Assembly: GCF_005886345.1 (NCBI RefSeq)
Contig: NZ_PNEC01000001.1
Coordinates: 62,001 to 126,000 of the forward strand
DNA from: Pseudoalteromonas phenolica
GTDB taxonomy: Bacteria; Pseudomonadota; Gammaproteobacteria; Enterobacterales; Alteromonadaceae
DNA length: 64,000 bases
Reading direction: 5' to 3'
Shown in pieces: positions 8,062 to 17,948 of the stretch. Position numbers and translations under genes: made by a program. Each line of letters opens with the position of its first letter. The first letter of the stretch is position 1. The notes below the pieces were generated by a model that did no database searches, was not told where the DNA came from, and saw only the letters and a list, made by a program, of their open reading frames with translations.

Positions 8062-8982
8062 ATGGCAATGTATGTAGTGGGTCATAAGATCCCTGATTCA
8101 GATTCTATTTGTGGTGCAATTGCACTTGCATATTTAAAAAATCAAATTGGTGAAGCAGCAATCGCAACGCGTTTAGGCGATGTATCACCTGAAACTCAGT
8201 TCATTCTAGACACGTTTGGTTTCGAAGCACCTGAGCTTAAAATGAGCTATGCAGGTGAAGAGGTTTACATCGTAGACCATACAGAAAAAACACAAGCGCC
8301 AGATGACATTGATGAAGCAACGGTTGTGGGTGTTGTTGACCACCACAAACTAGGCGACTTAACGACGTCTACCCCTCTTGAGTGTTGGATCCGCCCTGTT
8401 GGCTGTTCAAACACCATCATCAAAATGATGTACGACTTCTACGGTGTTGAAATTCCAAAGAACATCGCAGGTCTTATGTTAGGTGCAATCCTATCTGACA
8501 CTGTAATCTTCAAGTCACCAACTTGTACGACTGCTGACATCAAGTGTGTTGAAGTACTTGCTGAAATTGCAGGCATTGAAGATTTCAAAGCATTCGGTAT
8601 GGAAATGTTTAAAGTAAAATCAGCGGTTGAAGGCACACCAGCACGTGATCTAGTTATGCGTGATTTTAAAGACTTCAACATGAACGGCAACCTAGTAGGT
8701 ATTGGCCAGCTAGAAGTTATCGACCTAGCTGTATTTGACGACATCAAAGCTGATCTTGAAGCTGACATTGCAAAGCTAAAAGAAGAAGGCGGTCGTCATT
8801 CTGTATTCTTGCTACTTACAGACATCATGAAAGAAGGTTCACAAATGCTTATCGCGTCTGATGACGAAGGCATTGTTGAGCGTGCTTACGGTGTTGCACC
8901 AGAGCAAAGCCGCGTATGGCTAGATGGTGTACTAAGCCGTAAAAAGCAAGTCGTACCGCCACTACAAGATGCGTTTGCATAA
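8062..8982 (+). CDS. ppaC: Manganese-dependent inorganic pyrophosphatase (family II)
   Basis: PpaC hydrolyses pyrophosphate to two phosphates and drives biosynthetic reactions forward. This 306-residue protein is a DHH-family enzyme. Metal ligands are visible at H8, D12 and D14 (GHKIPDSDS), D72 (VDHTEK) and the D93-H94-H95 triad. A C-terminal SRKKQVVPP segment carries the basic substrate-binding residues. Length is normal for family II. It is a single-gene unit with a strong terminator at 9015-9040. Family II enzymes replace or supplement the Mg-dependent Ppa in many marine gammaproteobacteria. Confidence 0.97.
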   Translation: MAMYVVGHKIPDSDSICGAIALAYLKNQIGEAAIATRLGDVSPETQFILDTFGFEAPELKMSYAGEEVYIVDHTEKTQAPDDIDEATVVGVVDHHKLGDLTTSTPLECWIRPVGCSNTIIKMMYDFYGVEIPKNIAGLMLGAILSDTVIFKSPTCTTADIKCVEVLAEIAGIEDFKAFGMEMFKVKSAVEGTPARDLVMRDFKDFNMNGNLVGIGQLEVIDLAVFDDIKADLEADIAKLKEEGGRHSVFLLLTDIMKEGSQMLIASDDEGIVERAYGVAPEQSRVWLDGVLSRKKQVVPPLQDAFA

Positions 8983-9014
8983 GCAATAACTAGCAAGTTA
9001 TGTGAATAGCTGAT

Positions 9015-9040
9015 AAAACCGAAGCAATGTCTTCGGTTTT
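9015..9040 (+). terminator. Rho-independent terminator of ppaC
   Basis: Perfect 10-bp arms (9015-9024 and 9031-9040) around a 6-nt loop end in a T run, 33 bases after the ppaC stop. Confidence 0.85.
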
Positions 9041-9056
9041 TTATTGCCAATAATCT

Positions 9057-9800
9057 ATGCCTCAGCACGCACCTCGCCAATTACTCATCGAGCCCGGCGT
9101 ATTAGCTATTTTTGGCGCAGTGCCAAAAACCGCAGCCCATCAACACACGCTTATTCAGATCACCTTACCCATGGGTGATAGTAATATGCGCCTAACTCTT
9201 CCAAATCATGATGCAATACAGCTCACTGGTGCAAGCATCATTAACCAAGCTGTCAGTCATCAACTCACCATGCAAGCTGGGTGGGTGATTTTAGTCGAGC
9301 CAAGCTGCAATATTGGCAAACAGCTCACGGCAAAACTGGCTGATAAAGCCTTTATTGAAATCGAGATAAATAAACCCTTAAACAGTACTCTGAACCTTAG
9401 TGAGTTACTCGGTTTATGTGGTTTAACCCATGCACTTCAAACCACAGCACCGCAAACCATACTTGATGCACGGATAGCTCGCTTACTCGATAAACTGAAT
9501 TGCTGTATTGGTAAGGAGTGTGTAAAACCACAACAGTGGCGCGCAGCAGACATTGCGCTTGAGCTCAATCTCTCAGAAAGTCGCTTTTTGCATTTATTTA
9601 AAGACACCATGCAGATCCCCTGGCGACCTTACTTATTATGGCGACGTCTAATATGTGCAGTACAGACATTACAACAAGGAAAAACAGCTACAGAAGCGGC
9701 GTATATTGCAGGTTTCTCAGACAGTGCGCATTTGAGTCGCACTTTTAAAAAGCAGTTTGGGTTGAGTGTAAGGGAGTATCAAAAACAAAAGTATCAGTAA
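9057..9800 (+). CDS. AraC-family transcriptional regulator
   Basis: The 247-residue protein has a C-terminal AraC-type double helix-turn-helix at about residues 160-243. It is recognisable from ADIALELNLSESRFLHLFK, the linker WRPYLLWRRL and AAYIAGFSDSAHLSRTFKK. The N-terminal 140 residues resemble a cupin-like sensing region but no ligand can be assigned. The start lies just after the ppaC terminator and lacks a clear ribosome site, so the true start may be one of the later in-frame Met codons (for example 9157 or 9187 region). No target gene is evident; the neighbours are housekeeping. Confidence 0.85.
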   Translation: MPQHAPRQLLIEPGVLAIFGAVPKTAAHQHTLIQITLPMGDSNMRLTLPNHDAIQLTGASIINQAVSHQLTMQAGWVILVEPSCNIGKQLTAKLADKAFIEIEINKPLNSTLNLSELLGLCGLTHALQTTAPQTILDARIARLLDKLNCCIGKECVKPQQWRAADIALELNLSESRFLHLFKDTMQIPWRPYLLWRRLICAVQTLQQGKTATEAAYIAGFSDSAHLSRTFKKQFGLSVREYQKQKYQ

Positions 9801-9940
9801 TGCTTTAAGCCATGTTAACGAACTTAATAACACCTCACTCTCGTTATGCACCTTCACTCCATGCACCGTGTGTTTAACCAGTCTACAGATAAGTCTAGGA
9901 GTAATTAGGTAGAGGTAAAGTTAATGGTTCAATAAAAACA

Positions 9941-9966
9941 AAAAACCCAGCCGAAGCTGGGTTTTT
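9941..9966. terminator. Terminator downstream of rpmG (bidirectional)
   Basis: Eleven-bp perfect arms (9941-9951, 9956-9966) enclose a CGAA tetraloop, flanked by A and T runs. It can end both rpmG on the minus strand and the AraC gene on the plus strand. Confidence 0.85.
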
Positions 9967-9985
9967 GAATTCTTTAAAACTAAAA

Positions 9986-10141
9986 TTACTTGATTTTAGC
10001 TTCTTTGAAAATCACGTGCTTACGTACTTTAGGATCGTACTTTTTGATTTCCATTTTTTCAGGCATGTTACGCTTGTTCTTGTCGGTAGTGTAGAAATAA
10101 CCAGTACCAGCAGTTGAAACTAAACGGATCTTATCACGCAT
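9986..10141 (-). CDS. rpmG: 50S ribosomal protein L33
   Basis: This 51-residue protein, read directly from the minus strand, begins [14 protein letters not shown] and ends FKEAKIK, matching bacterial L33. It contains no cysteine, so it is the zinc-independent form. It is the second gene of rpmB-rpmG, 11 nt after rpmB, with AGGAGC before the ATG. L33 sits near the E site of the large subunit. Confidence 0.96.
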   Translation of the reverse strand: MRDKIRLVSTAGTGYFYTTDKNKRNMPEKMEIKKYDPKVRKHVIFKEAKIK

Positions 10142-10152
10142 GATTCAGCTCC

Positions 10153-10389
10153 TTAAACTTTTTCGCCGCGAGCACGGATATCTACTAATACCGCGTCGAT
10201 GCCTTTTTTATCGATAATACGCATACCTTTAGTAGTAGTACGTAAAGTAACAAAACGTTTTTCGCTTTCAACCCAGAAACGGTGCGTTTGTAGGTTAGGT
10301 AGGAAGCGACGCTTAGTAGCGTTGCGCGCGTGTGAACGGTGGTTACCTACCACTGGGCGCTTACCTGTAACTTGACAGACTTTAGACAT
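10153..10389 (-). CDS. rpmB: 50S ribosomal protein L28
   Basis: The protein is 78 residues and begins [20 protein letters not shown], the L28 signature; a basic central segment follows. It is a structural protein of the large ribosomal subunit. It leads the rpmB-rpmG operon. Only one cysteine is present, so no zinc site. Order with downstream radC and coaBC is conserved in gammaproteobacteria. Confidence 0.97.
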   Translation of the reverse strand: MSKVCQVTGKRPVVGNHRSHARNATKRRFLPNLQTHRFWVESEKRFVTLRTTTKGMRIIDKKGIDAVLVDIRARGEKV

Positions 10390-10550
10390 GTCTATGTATC
10401 TCCAATAACTTCGCTCGAGCTTAATTTTCCCTTGGGCCTTAACTGCTTGCCCTGGGGTAAATCAGAGGGCGCTCTTTATACAGCATTAGCAGGCAGAGAT
10501 CAAGGATCTAATCCTATCAATCAGCTCTTGTGTAAATTTGATAGCGGCCA

Positions 10551-10556
10551 ATTATA
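10551..10556 (-). promoter_or_regulatory. Candidate -10 element of rpmB-rpmG promoter
   Basis: A perfect TATAAT on the minus strand lies about 160 bases before rpmB. The matching -35 is weak, so the call rests on the -10 only. Confidence 0.3.
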
Positions 10557-10661
10557 ATGATCGAATCGTGCTTAGGAAAGTAAAAACTGCATTTAAATTA
10601 AACTAATTTGCAATATTTTGAACAAAGCGCCGTTTTTTAACGTTTTCTTTCTACAAAACCC

Positions 10662-11336
10662 CTAAATCAAGCCCCTTTGCGCAAAAGATATACACCGATT
10701 ACCTGCGACAATAAGGTGATCCAAAACATGAATGTCCACTAAAGCTAGGGCTTTTTGTAATTTTTGGGTAATTAACTTATCGGCCTCGCTTGGCTCAGCA
10801 ATGCCACTAGGATGATTGTGCGCAAAAATTAATGACGCCGCATTATGCTTCAATGCAGCTTTAACCACTTCTCTAGGATAAACACTCGCCGCGTTTATTG
10901 TGCCATTAAATAAAATCTCGTCATGAATAAGTTGGTTCTGGTTATCTAGATACAGCGCCATAAACACTTCGTGCTCTAACCCTTTTAATTGCAAACACAA
11001 GTAGTCATTAACCGCATCGGGCGAGGTGAATACTGTGTCACGCAGGCATTCTTCGCGCATATAACGCTTACTCAATTCAAGCACCGCTTGTAATTGCACA
11101 TACTTGGCTTCTCCCAAGCCTTTCAGTGCTGAAAACTCTTTAAGACTGGCATTAAACAAGTTTTGTAATGAGCGGCTTTGTATTAATAACGACTCTGCCA
11201 GCTCAATGGCATTCATGCCGGCGATACCGGTTCTTAAAAAGATTGCCAGTAATTCTGCATCGCTCAATGCATGCGGGCCTTTTTTCAGTAGTTTTTCTCT
11301 TGGTAGGGTGTGTTTTGGTAATGCACTCAATTGCAT
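10662..11336 (-). CDS. radC: RadC-family JAB1/MPN domain protein
   Basis: The 224-residue protein has an N-terminal helix-hairpin-helix region (about 68-84, LKGLGEAKYVQLQ) and a C-terminal JAMM metal-binding domain: a Glu near 121-123, then H173-x-H175 with S183 and D186 (HNHPSGIAEPSEAD). The fold is that of zinc-dependent deubiquitinase-like peptidases. The role in bacteria is uncertain, since the original DNA-repair assignment for RadC was traced to another gene. It is divergent from coaBC, as in E. coli. Confidence 0.95.
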   Translation of the reverse strand: MQLSALPKHTLPREKLLKKGPHALSDAELLAIFLRTGIAGMNAIELAESLLIQSRSLQNLFNASLKEFSALKGLGEAKYVQLQAVLELSKRYMREECLRDTVFTSPDAVNDYLCLQLKGLEHEVFMALYLDNQNQLIHDEILFNGTINAASVYPREVVKAALKHNAASLIFAHNHPSGIAEPSEADKLITQKLQKALALVDIHVLDHLIVAGNRCISFAQRGLI

Positions 11337-11468
11337 AATATGTCCTTAATTCCTTTGTTCCTAGGCTCTTGAGTTTAGTCAAAGGGGTATAAAAGGCAAA
11401 AGCGCGTTACCCTTCTGTGACTTCTCTATGTTAGAGTTTAAGTAAGTTTTTTCTGGATTTAACAAGCT

Positions 11469-12656
11469 ATGAAACAGGCAAAGAATATTGTTTTGGGGAT
11501 CAGTGGCGGTATTGCTGCTTATAAATGTGCAGAATTAGTGCGACGTTTAAAAGAGCGCAACTGCAACGTCAAAGTGGTTATGACCGATTCTGCCAAACAT
11601 TTTATTACCCCACTGACTATGCAGGCGGTATCTGGAGAACCTGTTTCTGACTCTTTACTCGATCCAAGCGCAGAGGCGGCCATGGGTCATATTGAATTTG
11701 CCAAATGGGCTGATTTAATTCTCGTCGCACCTGCAAGCTCTAACATCATCGCGAAAATGGCAGCTGGTATTGCCGACGATTTACTCACCACATTATTACT
11801 TGCTACGCCAGCTAAAATCGCTATTGCACCCGCAATGAACCAACAAATGTACGCTCACCCAGCAACGCAAGCCAATTTGAAAACGCTTGCAGAGCGTGGC
11901 GTTAATATTTGGGGTCCGGGTAAAGGCGAACAAGCATGTGGCGATGTGGGCTCGGGTAGAATGTTGGAGCCAATGGAACTCGCTGAGCTTTGTACGCGCG
12001 ATGACATTGAACCAATTCTAGCAGGTAAAAGCATTGCAATTACCGCAGGCCCAACACGTGAAGCCCTCGACCCAGTGCGTTATATCAGCAACCATAGTTC
12101 AGGCAAGATGGGTTATGCCATTGCTGATGCAGCCCTAAAATTGGGCGCAAAAGTAACCCTTATTTCAGGCCCAGTGACTTTAACGCCACCAGCAGAGGCT
12201 GAAGTCATCCAAGTCAGTAGCGCATTAGAGATGCGAGATGCCGCCCTTGAACACGCACAAAACTCAGATATTTTTATCGGTTGCGCTGCAGTTGCGGATT
12301 ATCGCGCAGCCAATGTGGCAGAGCAAAAAATCAAAAAACAAGGCGACGAAATCACCCTCACTATGGTGAAAAATCCAGACATCATTGCCGAAGTTGCCGC
12401 ACTTAAAAACCATCGTCCTTATACGGTAGGTTTTGCGGCTGAAACACAAGATGTTGAGAAGTATGCTAAGGGCAAATTAGAAAAGAAAAACCTGAATATG
12501 ATCTGTGCCAATGATGTCTCTCAAGAAGGGCTTGGCTTTAATTCAGATCACAATGCGTTAACATTGTTCTGGCAAGATGAGAAGCGCAATTTAGGGGTCA
12601 ATAGTAAAGCTGAGCTAGCAACGTCTCTACTAAAGGCACTAGCCGAAAAACTATAA
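11469..12656 (+). CDS. coaBC: Bifunctional phosphopantothenoylcysteine decarboxylase / phosphopantothenate-cysteine ligase
   Basis: CoaBC carries out two successive steps of coenzyme A synthesis. The N-terminal flavoprotein (CoaC, about 1-185) shows [10 protein letters not shown], catalytic H74, the PAMN motif (121-124) and the active-site C157 in the [12 protein letters not shown] flap. The C-terminal ligase (CoaB, about 190-395) starts with [25 protein letters not shown], and AEQKIKK supplies the conserved lysine. Length (395) is standard. In E. coli dut follows directly; here slmA is next, after a 206-base gap. Confidence 0.97.
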   Translation: MKQAKNIVLGISGGIAAYKCAELVRRLKERNCNVKVVMTDSAKHFITPLTMQAVSGEPVSDSLLDPSAEAAMGHIEFAKWADLILVAPASSNIIAKMAAGIADDLLTTLLLATPAKIAIAPAMNQQMYAHPATQANLKTLAERGVNIWGPGKGEQACGDVGSGRMLEPMELAELCTRDDIEPILAGKSIAITAGPTREALDPVRYISNHSSGKMGYAIADAALKLGAKVTLISGPVTLTPPAEAEVIQVSSALEMRDAALEHAQNSDIFIGCAAVADYRAANVAEQKIKKQGDEITLTMVKNPDIIAEVAALKNHRPYTVGFAAETQDVEKYAKGKLEKKNLNMICANDVSQEGLGFNSDHNALTLFWQDEKRNLGVNSKAELATSLLKALAEKL

Positions 12657-12862
12657 AAACCCTTAAAACAAAGGCTTACAAAGGTGTATTTTTTTCCATA
12701 CAAAACATGAATGAAAGTCACTTTAAAACACTAGCACCAAGCTGAATAAACCATTAACATATCCCCAACAAAGTGTGAGCTTGTTAGGGTTTGCACTGAA
12801 TTATGCGCCGCATAATACAAAGTATAAATAGAACATAATAACGATAAATTAAAGGACCATTC

Positions 12863-13453
12863 ATGCCAGCGACTAAGCGCAGTAATCGCAAAGAGCAAAT
12901 ACTACAATCTCTCGCACAAATGCTTGAAACCAGCCCTGGTCAACGTATCACAACAGCTAAATTAGCAGCTGAAGTGGGCGTATCTGAAGCGGCTTTATAC
13001 CGCCACTTCCCAAGCAAAGCACGCATGTTTGAAGGTTTAATTGAATTCATTGAAGACACCCTACTTTCTCGTATCAATATCATTTTAGATAACGAAAAAG
13101 AAACGCAGGGTCGTATTTATAACATCTTGCTGCTCATTCTTGCATTCGCAGAGAAAAACCCTGGGATCACTCGCATTCTTACCGGTGATGCACTTCAAGG
13201 TGAACAAGAGCGCTTACGTGAACGCATTCAAGGCCTATTTGAAAAGTTAGAAACCCAGTTCAAACAAGTTCTACGTGAACGTAAACTTCGAGAAGGTAAA
13301 GCCTTTACTACCGACGAAGCGGCATTGGCTAATTTCTTCCTAGCTTACATTGAAGGTAAGATGAATCAATTTGTTCGAAGTGATTTTAAAACCCGCCCAA
13401 GCAGCCAATTTGAAGCGCAGTGGCAAGAATTACAAAAAATTTGGCTAGCTTAA
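12863..13453 (+). CDS. slmA: Nucleoid occlusion factor SlmA (TetR family)
   Basis: SlmA binds specific chromosomal sites and blocks FtsZ ring assembly over the nucleoid. The 196-residue protein shows the TetR helix-turn-helix at about 28-60 ([31 protein letters not shown]), nearly identical to known SlmA, and an all-helical C-terminal domain. AAAGGACC precedes the ATG. The usual dut gene between coaBC and slmA is missing here. Confidence 0.96.
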   Translation: MPATKRSNRKEQILQSLAQMLETSPGQRITTAKLAAEVGVSEAALYRHFPSKARMFEGLIEFIEDTLLSRINIILDNEKETQGRIYNILLLILAFAEKNPGITRILTGDALQGEQERLRERIQGLFEKLETQFKQVLRERKLREGKAFTTDEAALANFFLAYIEGKMNQFVRSDFKTRPSSQFEAQWQELQKIWLA

Positions 13454-13469
13454 TCGCCAATTAAATTCT

Positions 13470-13493
13470 AAAAAGCGACGGATGTCGCTTTTT
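13470..13493 (+). terminator. Terminator of slmA
   Basis: Ten-bp arms (13470-13479, 13484-13493) with a GGAT loop and trailing T run, 17 bases after the slmA stop. Confidence 0.85.
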
Positions 13494-13608
13494 TTGTGCC
13501 CCAAAATCACTGTTTCATCTCTTATACTGTTATTTAACCGCATCGCCCTTTTGTCTTTACCTACTGCGTGATAAAAAAAACCTTTATAAGTAAAATTAGG
13601 TTTGCACC

Positions 13609-16365
13609 ATGAAGGCGTTCCACTCTCTTATTGCAGCCAGTGTGCTGTGCAGCTTGCCTGTTGCTGCGAAATCAAATCTTGAATTTAAGGATGTATTTGA
13701 TTTTCGTTATGCACAAGGTCAGCAACTTTCTGAAAACGGCCAATTTCTAACTTTTTCTGCAAAGCCCTATCGCGGCAACAGCGAAGGCGTAGTCTATGAC
13801 TTAACAACAAACAAAATCATTGCCCGAGTTCCACAAGGCACTCAACCATATATCAATAAGGCTGCAAACTGGGTGGCATTCACGCAGGTGCCTACTCTAT
13901 TAGAAAAAGAAACAACCAAGAAAAAAGATAAGAAAAAACTAAAGAATCATCTGATTTTGATTGATACTCAAACCCACAAGCAAACTATTTTTAATGAGGT
14001 GGTCGATTACCAAATCAGTGATGACGGCAACTGGCTTGCTTATCGAACCAAAGAGAAACCGAAAGGCGATAAGAATGACAAAAAAGACGATAAATCTGAA
14101 AGCGAAATTAAGGCCGATAAAAAAGACAAGTTCTATTCGCTGATAATCGTAAACCTACGCAATATGAGCAAAACCACCATTGAGCATGTTGGTAAGTTTG
14201 CGCTGAGCCCTCAAGAATATGGCGTACTATTTAATGTTCATGCTGAACATGGTGCAAAAAATCACATTGGCTTTTTTGATTTAAACACTCAAACACAAAG
14301 CAGTTTATTCAACGAGCCTGGTGTCACCTTAAGCCAAGCGGTTTGGCACCCTAGCAAGCCTATTGTTGCCTTTAACATGACCAATTATGTCAACGACGAT
14401 ACTCGCCGTCGCGACCATCAAATTACGCTCTGGCACAGTGATACAAATACCTTAAAAGAGATTAACAATCCAATAGGTTGGTTCACAGGTAAAACGGCAA
14501 AGCTCTCTTGGTCTGAGCAAGGCGAGCGTTTATACTTCCAAAACCGACCTGTACTTGAAGCGAAAGCAAAAGAGTTTAAGTATAAAGACGAAGCTTCACT
14601 CACTGACTTCGACACTATTCGTGCGCAAAAAGGCCTACAGGTTTGGCACAATAATGATGCTGAAATTAAAACCCGTGAAGCCAAAACATGGCAACAAGCG
14701 AACAAAAACCGCCACTATCAAGCGGTTTATCATCTAAATGGTGAGCAAGTTGTGCAGCTTGCTAACGAGCAAGCGCCAAATATTCGCTTAAACACCGAAG
14801 CTAACTTCTTACTCGCAAGTAACGATAAGCCACATTTAGAACGCATCATGTATGAAGGCTTCTTCAACGATTATGCAGCCATTAATGTGAAAACCGGTGA
14901 GCAAACTCAAATCATCGAAGGCTCACCGTTTAGACCAAGCCTATCTCCGACAGGAAGCCATGCTGCATTCTTTAAAGACCAGCAGGTTTGGTTAAAAGAC
15001 TTATCATCGCAATCTCTGTCACCTCTAACAAAAGCTATCAGAGAAGCGATTTTCGTCGATGACAAGCACGACTACCCGAGCGAACAACCTGGCTATGGCT
15101 TTGCGGGTTGGCAACTTGATGGCTCAATTGTGTATGTCTACTCGAAGTTTGATATTTGGGCGTTCGATGTAAACACACAACAAGCTAAGCGTTTAACAAA
15201 GGGTCGTGAAACAAACACCCAATATCGCGTGAAGTATCTTGATAAAAACCTGCTTGGTTTTGCTGCAAACGACACCTTAATGCTGCATACCCACAACACT
15301 GAAAATAAACAGTCGGGCGTAGCAACTCTAGATTTAGCAACAGGTAAAGTAAAAACATTACTAAAAGGCGAAGCCCGCTATGTGCTAGTCGCTAAAGCAA
15401 AAAACGCTGACAAACTCATTTTCACCACAGAAAGTTATCATCAGTTCCCTGACTTTTGGCAAACCACCAGTACATTCGCTAAACCAAAAAAAGTCACTGA
15501 TTTAAATCCACAGGTGAAAGACTTTGCATGGGGTGGCAAACCTGAATTAGTGCAATACAAAGGGTATAACGGCGAAGACTTACAAGGTGTGCTGATCAAA
15601 CCTGCGGGCTATAAAGAAGGCGATAAAGTACCTACGGTAATTTATTTTTACCGCTATATGAGCCAACGCATGTATAACTTCCCGAAAATGGAGTTAAACC
15701 ATAGACCGAACTTCCCAATGTTTACCTCGAACGGTTACGCATTGTTCTTACCTGATATTCGTTTTGAAATTGGTAAGCCGGGCCCATCATCAACTCAAAC
15801 CATGATCAACGCCGCGCAAAAGCTGATTGATATGGGGGTTGCACACCCTGATAAGATTGGTTTACAAGGTCACTCTTGGGCTGGCTACCAAAGTGCCTTT
15901 ATGATCACGCAAACCGATATGTTTAAAGCGGTTGTGTCGGGCGCGCCAGTGTCTAACATGACATCCGCTTATAGTGGTATTCGTTTAAAGTCGGGTCTTG
16001 CTCGTCAGTTCCAATATGAAACTGGTCAGAGCCGTATTGGTAAACCGCTGACACAAGCACTCAATTTATACATTGAAAACTCGCCTGTATTCTTTGCCGA
16101 TAAAGTAAACACACCAGTTCTACTTATGTTTGGTGATGATGATGGCGCAGTACCATGGCAAGAAGGCATTCAGTACTACTTAGCACTTCGCAGACACAAC
16201 AAAGATGCCATCTTCTTACAATATGAAGGCGAACCGCATCACCTGAAGAAATTCCCGAACCAAGTGGATTTTTCAGTTCGTATGATGGAGTATTTTGATC
16301 ATCACCTTAAAGGCAAGCCTGCGGCTGAGTGGATCAAAAATGGTATCAAACATCAGCCTGAGTAA
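13609..16365 (+). CDS. Exported S9-family prolyl oligopeptidase-like serine peptidase
   Basis: The 918-residue protein has a signal peptide (about 1-20, cleavage near VAAK) and an N-terminal beta-propeller-like region to about residue 640. A C-terminal alpha/beta hydrolase follows, with nucleophile S756 (LQGHSWAGYQ), an acidic cluster D843-D845 (FGDDDGAVPW) and H877/H878 (EGEPHHLKK). Such peptidases degrade short peptides and are placed in the periplasm or outside. Two Lys/Asp-rich insertions (about 99-113 and 147-174) are extra to the usual propeller and probably form exposed loops. The gene stands alone with a strong terminator. Confidence 0.9.
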   Translation: MKAFHSLIAASVLCSLPVAAKSNLEFKDVFDFRYAQGQQLSENGQFLTFSAKPYRGNSEGVVYDLTTNKIIARVPQGTQPYINKAANWVAFTQVPTLLEKETTKKKDKKKLKNHLILIDTQTHKQTIFNEVVDYQISDDGNWLAYRTKEKPKGDKNDKKDDKSESEIKADKKDKFYSLIIVNLRNMSKTTIEHVGKFALSPQEYGVLFNVHAEHGAKNHIGFFDLNTQTQSSLFNEPGVTLSQAVWHPSKPIVAFNMTNYVNDDTRRRDHQITLWHSDTNTLKEINNPIGWFTGKTAKLSWSEQGERLYFQNRPVLEAKAKEFKYKDEASLTDFDTIRAQKGLQVWHNNDAEIKTREAKTWQQANKNRHYQAVYHLNGEQVVQLANEQAPNIRLNTEANFLLASNDKPHLERIMYEGFFNDYAAINVKTGEQTQIIEGSPFRPSLSPTGSHAAFFKDQQVWLKDLSSQSLSPLTKAIREAIFVDDKHDYPSEQPGYGFAGWQLDGSIVYVYSKFDIWAFDVNTQQAKRLTKGRETNTQYRVKYLDKNLLGFAANDTLMLHTHNTENKQSGVATLDLATGKVKTLLKGEARYVLVAKAKNADKLIFTTESYHQFPDFWQTTSTFAKPKKVTDLNPQVKDFAWGGKPELVQYKGYNGEDLQGVLIKPAGYKEGDKVPTVIYFYRYMSQRMYNFPKMELNHRPNFPMFTSNGYALFLPDIRFEIGKPGPSSTQTMINAAQKLIDMGVAHPDKIGLQGHSWAGYQSAFMITQTDMFKAVVSGAPVSNMTSAYSGIRLKSGLARQFQYETGQSRIGKPLTQALNLYIENSPVFFADKVNTPVLLMFGDDDGAVPWQEGIQYYLALRRHNKDAIFLQYEGEPHHLKKFPNQVDFSVRMMEYFDHHLKGKPAAEWIKNGIKHQPE

Positions 16366-16405
16366 GGCGTTGAATAGTTAATTTACAATTTGACTATTGG
16401 TAACA

Positions 16406-16439
16406 AAAAAGCGGCACTTCAAATGAAGTGCCGCTTTTT
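16406..16439. terminator. Bidirectional terminator between the S9 peptidase gene and pmbA
   Basis: Perfect 15-bp arms (16406-16420, 16425-16439) around a 4-nt loop, with A and T runs at the ends, between two convergent genes. Confidence 0.9.
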
Positions 16440-16468
16440 AAATTTAAGGAAAAAGTTAATAGCTAAAG

Positions 16469-17818
16469 TTATTCACCAGCAACCTGCATCTCTTCAATTA
16501 AGATAGAACCCATTTGCACACTTCCTCGTTGTTCTATATCGCCACCAATAGCTTGTATATCCATAAACATATCTTTTAAATTGCCAGCAATCGTGATCTC
16601 ACTCACAGGGTATTGGATCTCACCTTGTTCAACCCAAAAACCAGCTGCTCCTCGAGAGTAATCACCTGTTACTGTGTTTACACCTTGACCCATCAATTCA
16701 GTAACTAATAAACCTGTATCCATTTCTTTAAGCACCGCTTTTAAATCATCATGGGTTTGTTGTACCAACCAGTTATGAATACCGCCAGCATGGCCCGTCG
16801 CTGTCATCCCCATTTTTCTTGCCGCATAACTTGCTAATAAATAGGTTTGTAGTTCGCCACCATGAATGATTTCACGGTCTACGGTTTTTACACCCTCACT
16901 GTCAAACGGACTAGATGCCAAACCTTTTAACAAATGCGGACGTTCTGACACATTCACACATGAATTAAAGATTTGCTGCCCTAACGAATCTAATAAAAAG
17001 CTCGACTTACGGTAAAGCGCTCCACCACCGATGGCCGATACCAGATGACCAAATAAGCTATTTGCTACATCAGCCCTAAATACCACGGGCGTTTTCATTG
17101 TCGTGATCTTACGCGCATTCAAACGTGCAATGGTCGATTCTGCTGCTTCGAGTCCAACGGACTGAGCTAATTTTAAACCTGACTGTTCACGACTAACCGT
17201 ATAAGCATAGTCGCGTTGCATTTGCTCACCATCTTGGCCTATTACCATGGTATTCAAACTATGGCGGGTTCTTGGAAAACCAGCTAAAAAACCATGGGTG
17301 TTACCGTAAACACGCAAACCCTCATGGCTTGAGAAGCTCGCGCCGTCAGAGTTTACAATACGCTCATCAAATTCCAGTGCCGCTTTTTCAGCTTCAATAC
17401 ATAACTCAACCCCTTGTTCAGGTGTTACTTCCCAAGGGTGATACAAATCTAAGTCAGGAGGAGACATTTCAAGTAAAGCTTTATCAGCCACCCCATTACA
17501 TGGGTCATCAGAAGTGAACTTGGCAATATCAATGGCCTTCTCAACGACTGAGCGAAGGGCTTTAGGGCTTAAATCGGCAGTTGATGCAGATCCTTTGTGA
17601 TTACCCACATACACACTAATGCCTAAACCGCCATCTTGGTTAAATTCTATTGTTTCCACTTCACCCATGCGGGTACTTACAGATAAACCCGATGTACTCG
17701 ACATTGCAGCTTCAGCTGCTGTTGCACCTAGTTTTGTTGCATGGGACAACGCCTCTGATACGGCCTGTTTGACTTCATCTATTTGAGTAAAGATCGCACT
17801 TTGCTGCTCAGATTTCAT
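16469..17818 (-). CDS. pmbA: Metalloprotease PmbA (TldE)
   Basis: PmbA/TldE pairs with TldD in a peptidase heterodimer that trims peptides such as microcin B17 precursors and the CcdA antitoxin in E. coli. The protein (449 residues from the ATG at 17818) shows a beta-rich C-terminal region with GVNTVTGDYSRGAAGFWVE and EITIAGNLKDMF, characteristic of this subunit. TldE lacks the HExxH motif carried by TldD, and none is seen. The ATG with AGAGAG upstream is preferred to an in-frame GTG at 17839. It is divergent from darP, as in many gammaproteobacteria. No tldD is in the window. Confidence 0.95.
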   Translation of the reverse strand: MKSEQQSAIFTQIDEVKQAVSEALSHATKLGATAAEAAMSSTSGLSVSTRMGEVETIEFNQDGGLGISVYVGNHKGSASTADLSPKALRSVVEKAIDIAKFTSDDPCNGVADKALLEMSPPDLDLYHPWEVTPEQGVELCIEAEKAALEFDERIVNSDGASFSSHEGLRVYGNTHGFLAGFPRTRHSLNTMVIGQDGEQMQRDYAYTVSREQSGLKLAQSVGLEAAESTIARLNARKITTMKTPVVFRADVANSLFGHLVSAIGGGALYRKSSFLLDSLGQQIFNSCVNVSERPHLLKGLASSPFDSEGVKTVDREIIHGGELQTYLLASYAARKMGMTATGHAGGIHNWLVQQTHDDLKAVLKEMDTGLLVTELMGQGVNTVTGDYSRGAAGFWVEQGEIQYPVSEITIAGNLKDMFMDIQAIGGDIEQRGSVQMGSILIEEMQVAGE

Positions 17819-17948
17819 AGTTATGCTCTCTAAAAACACCTTTAATATCTAAATGCTAACACACATATTCGACTTCGCCTTATCAAGGCACAGCATTTAT
17901 GACGTATAATTGTTATAATCCGCAAAATTTTTACAGAAACTCGGCACC

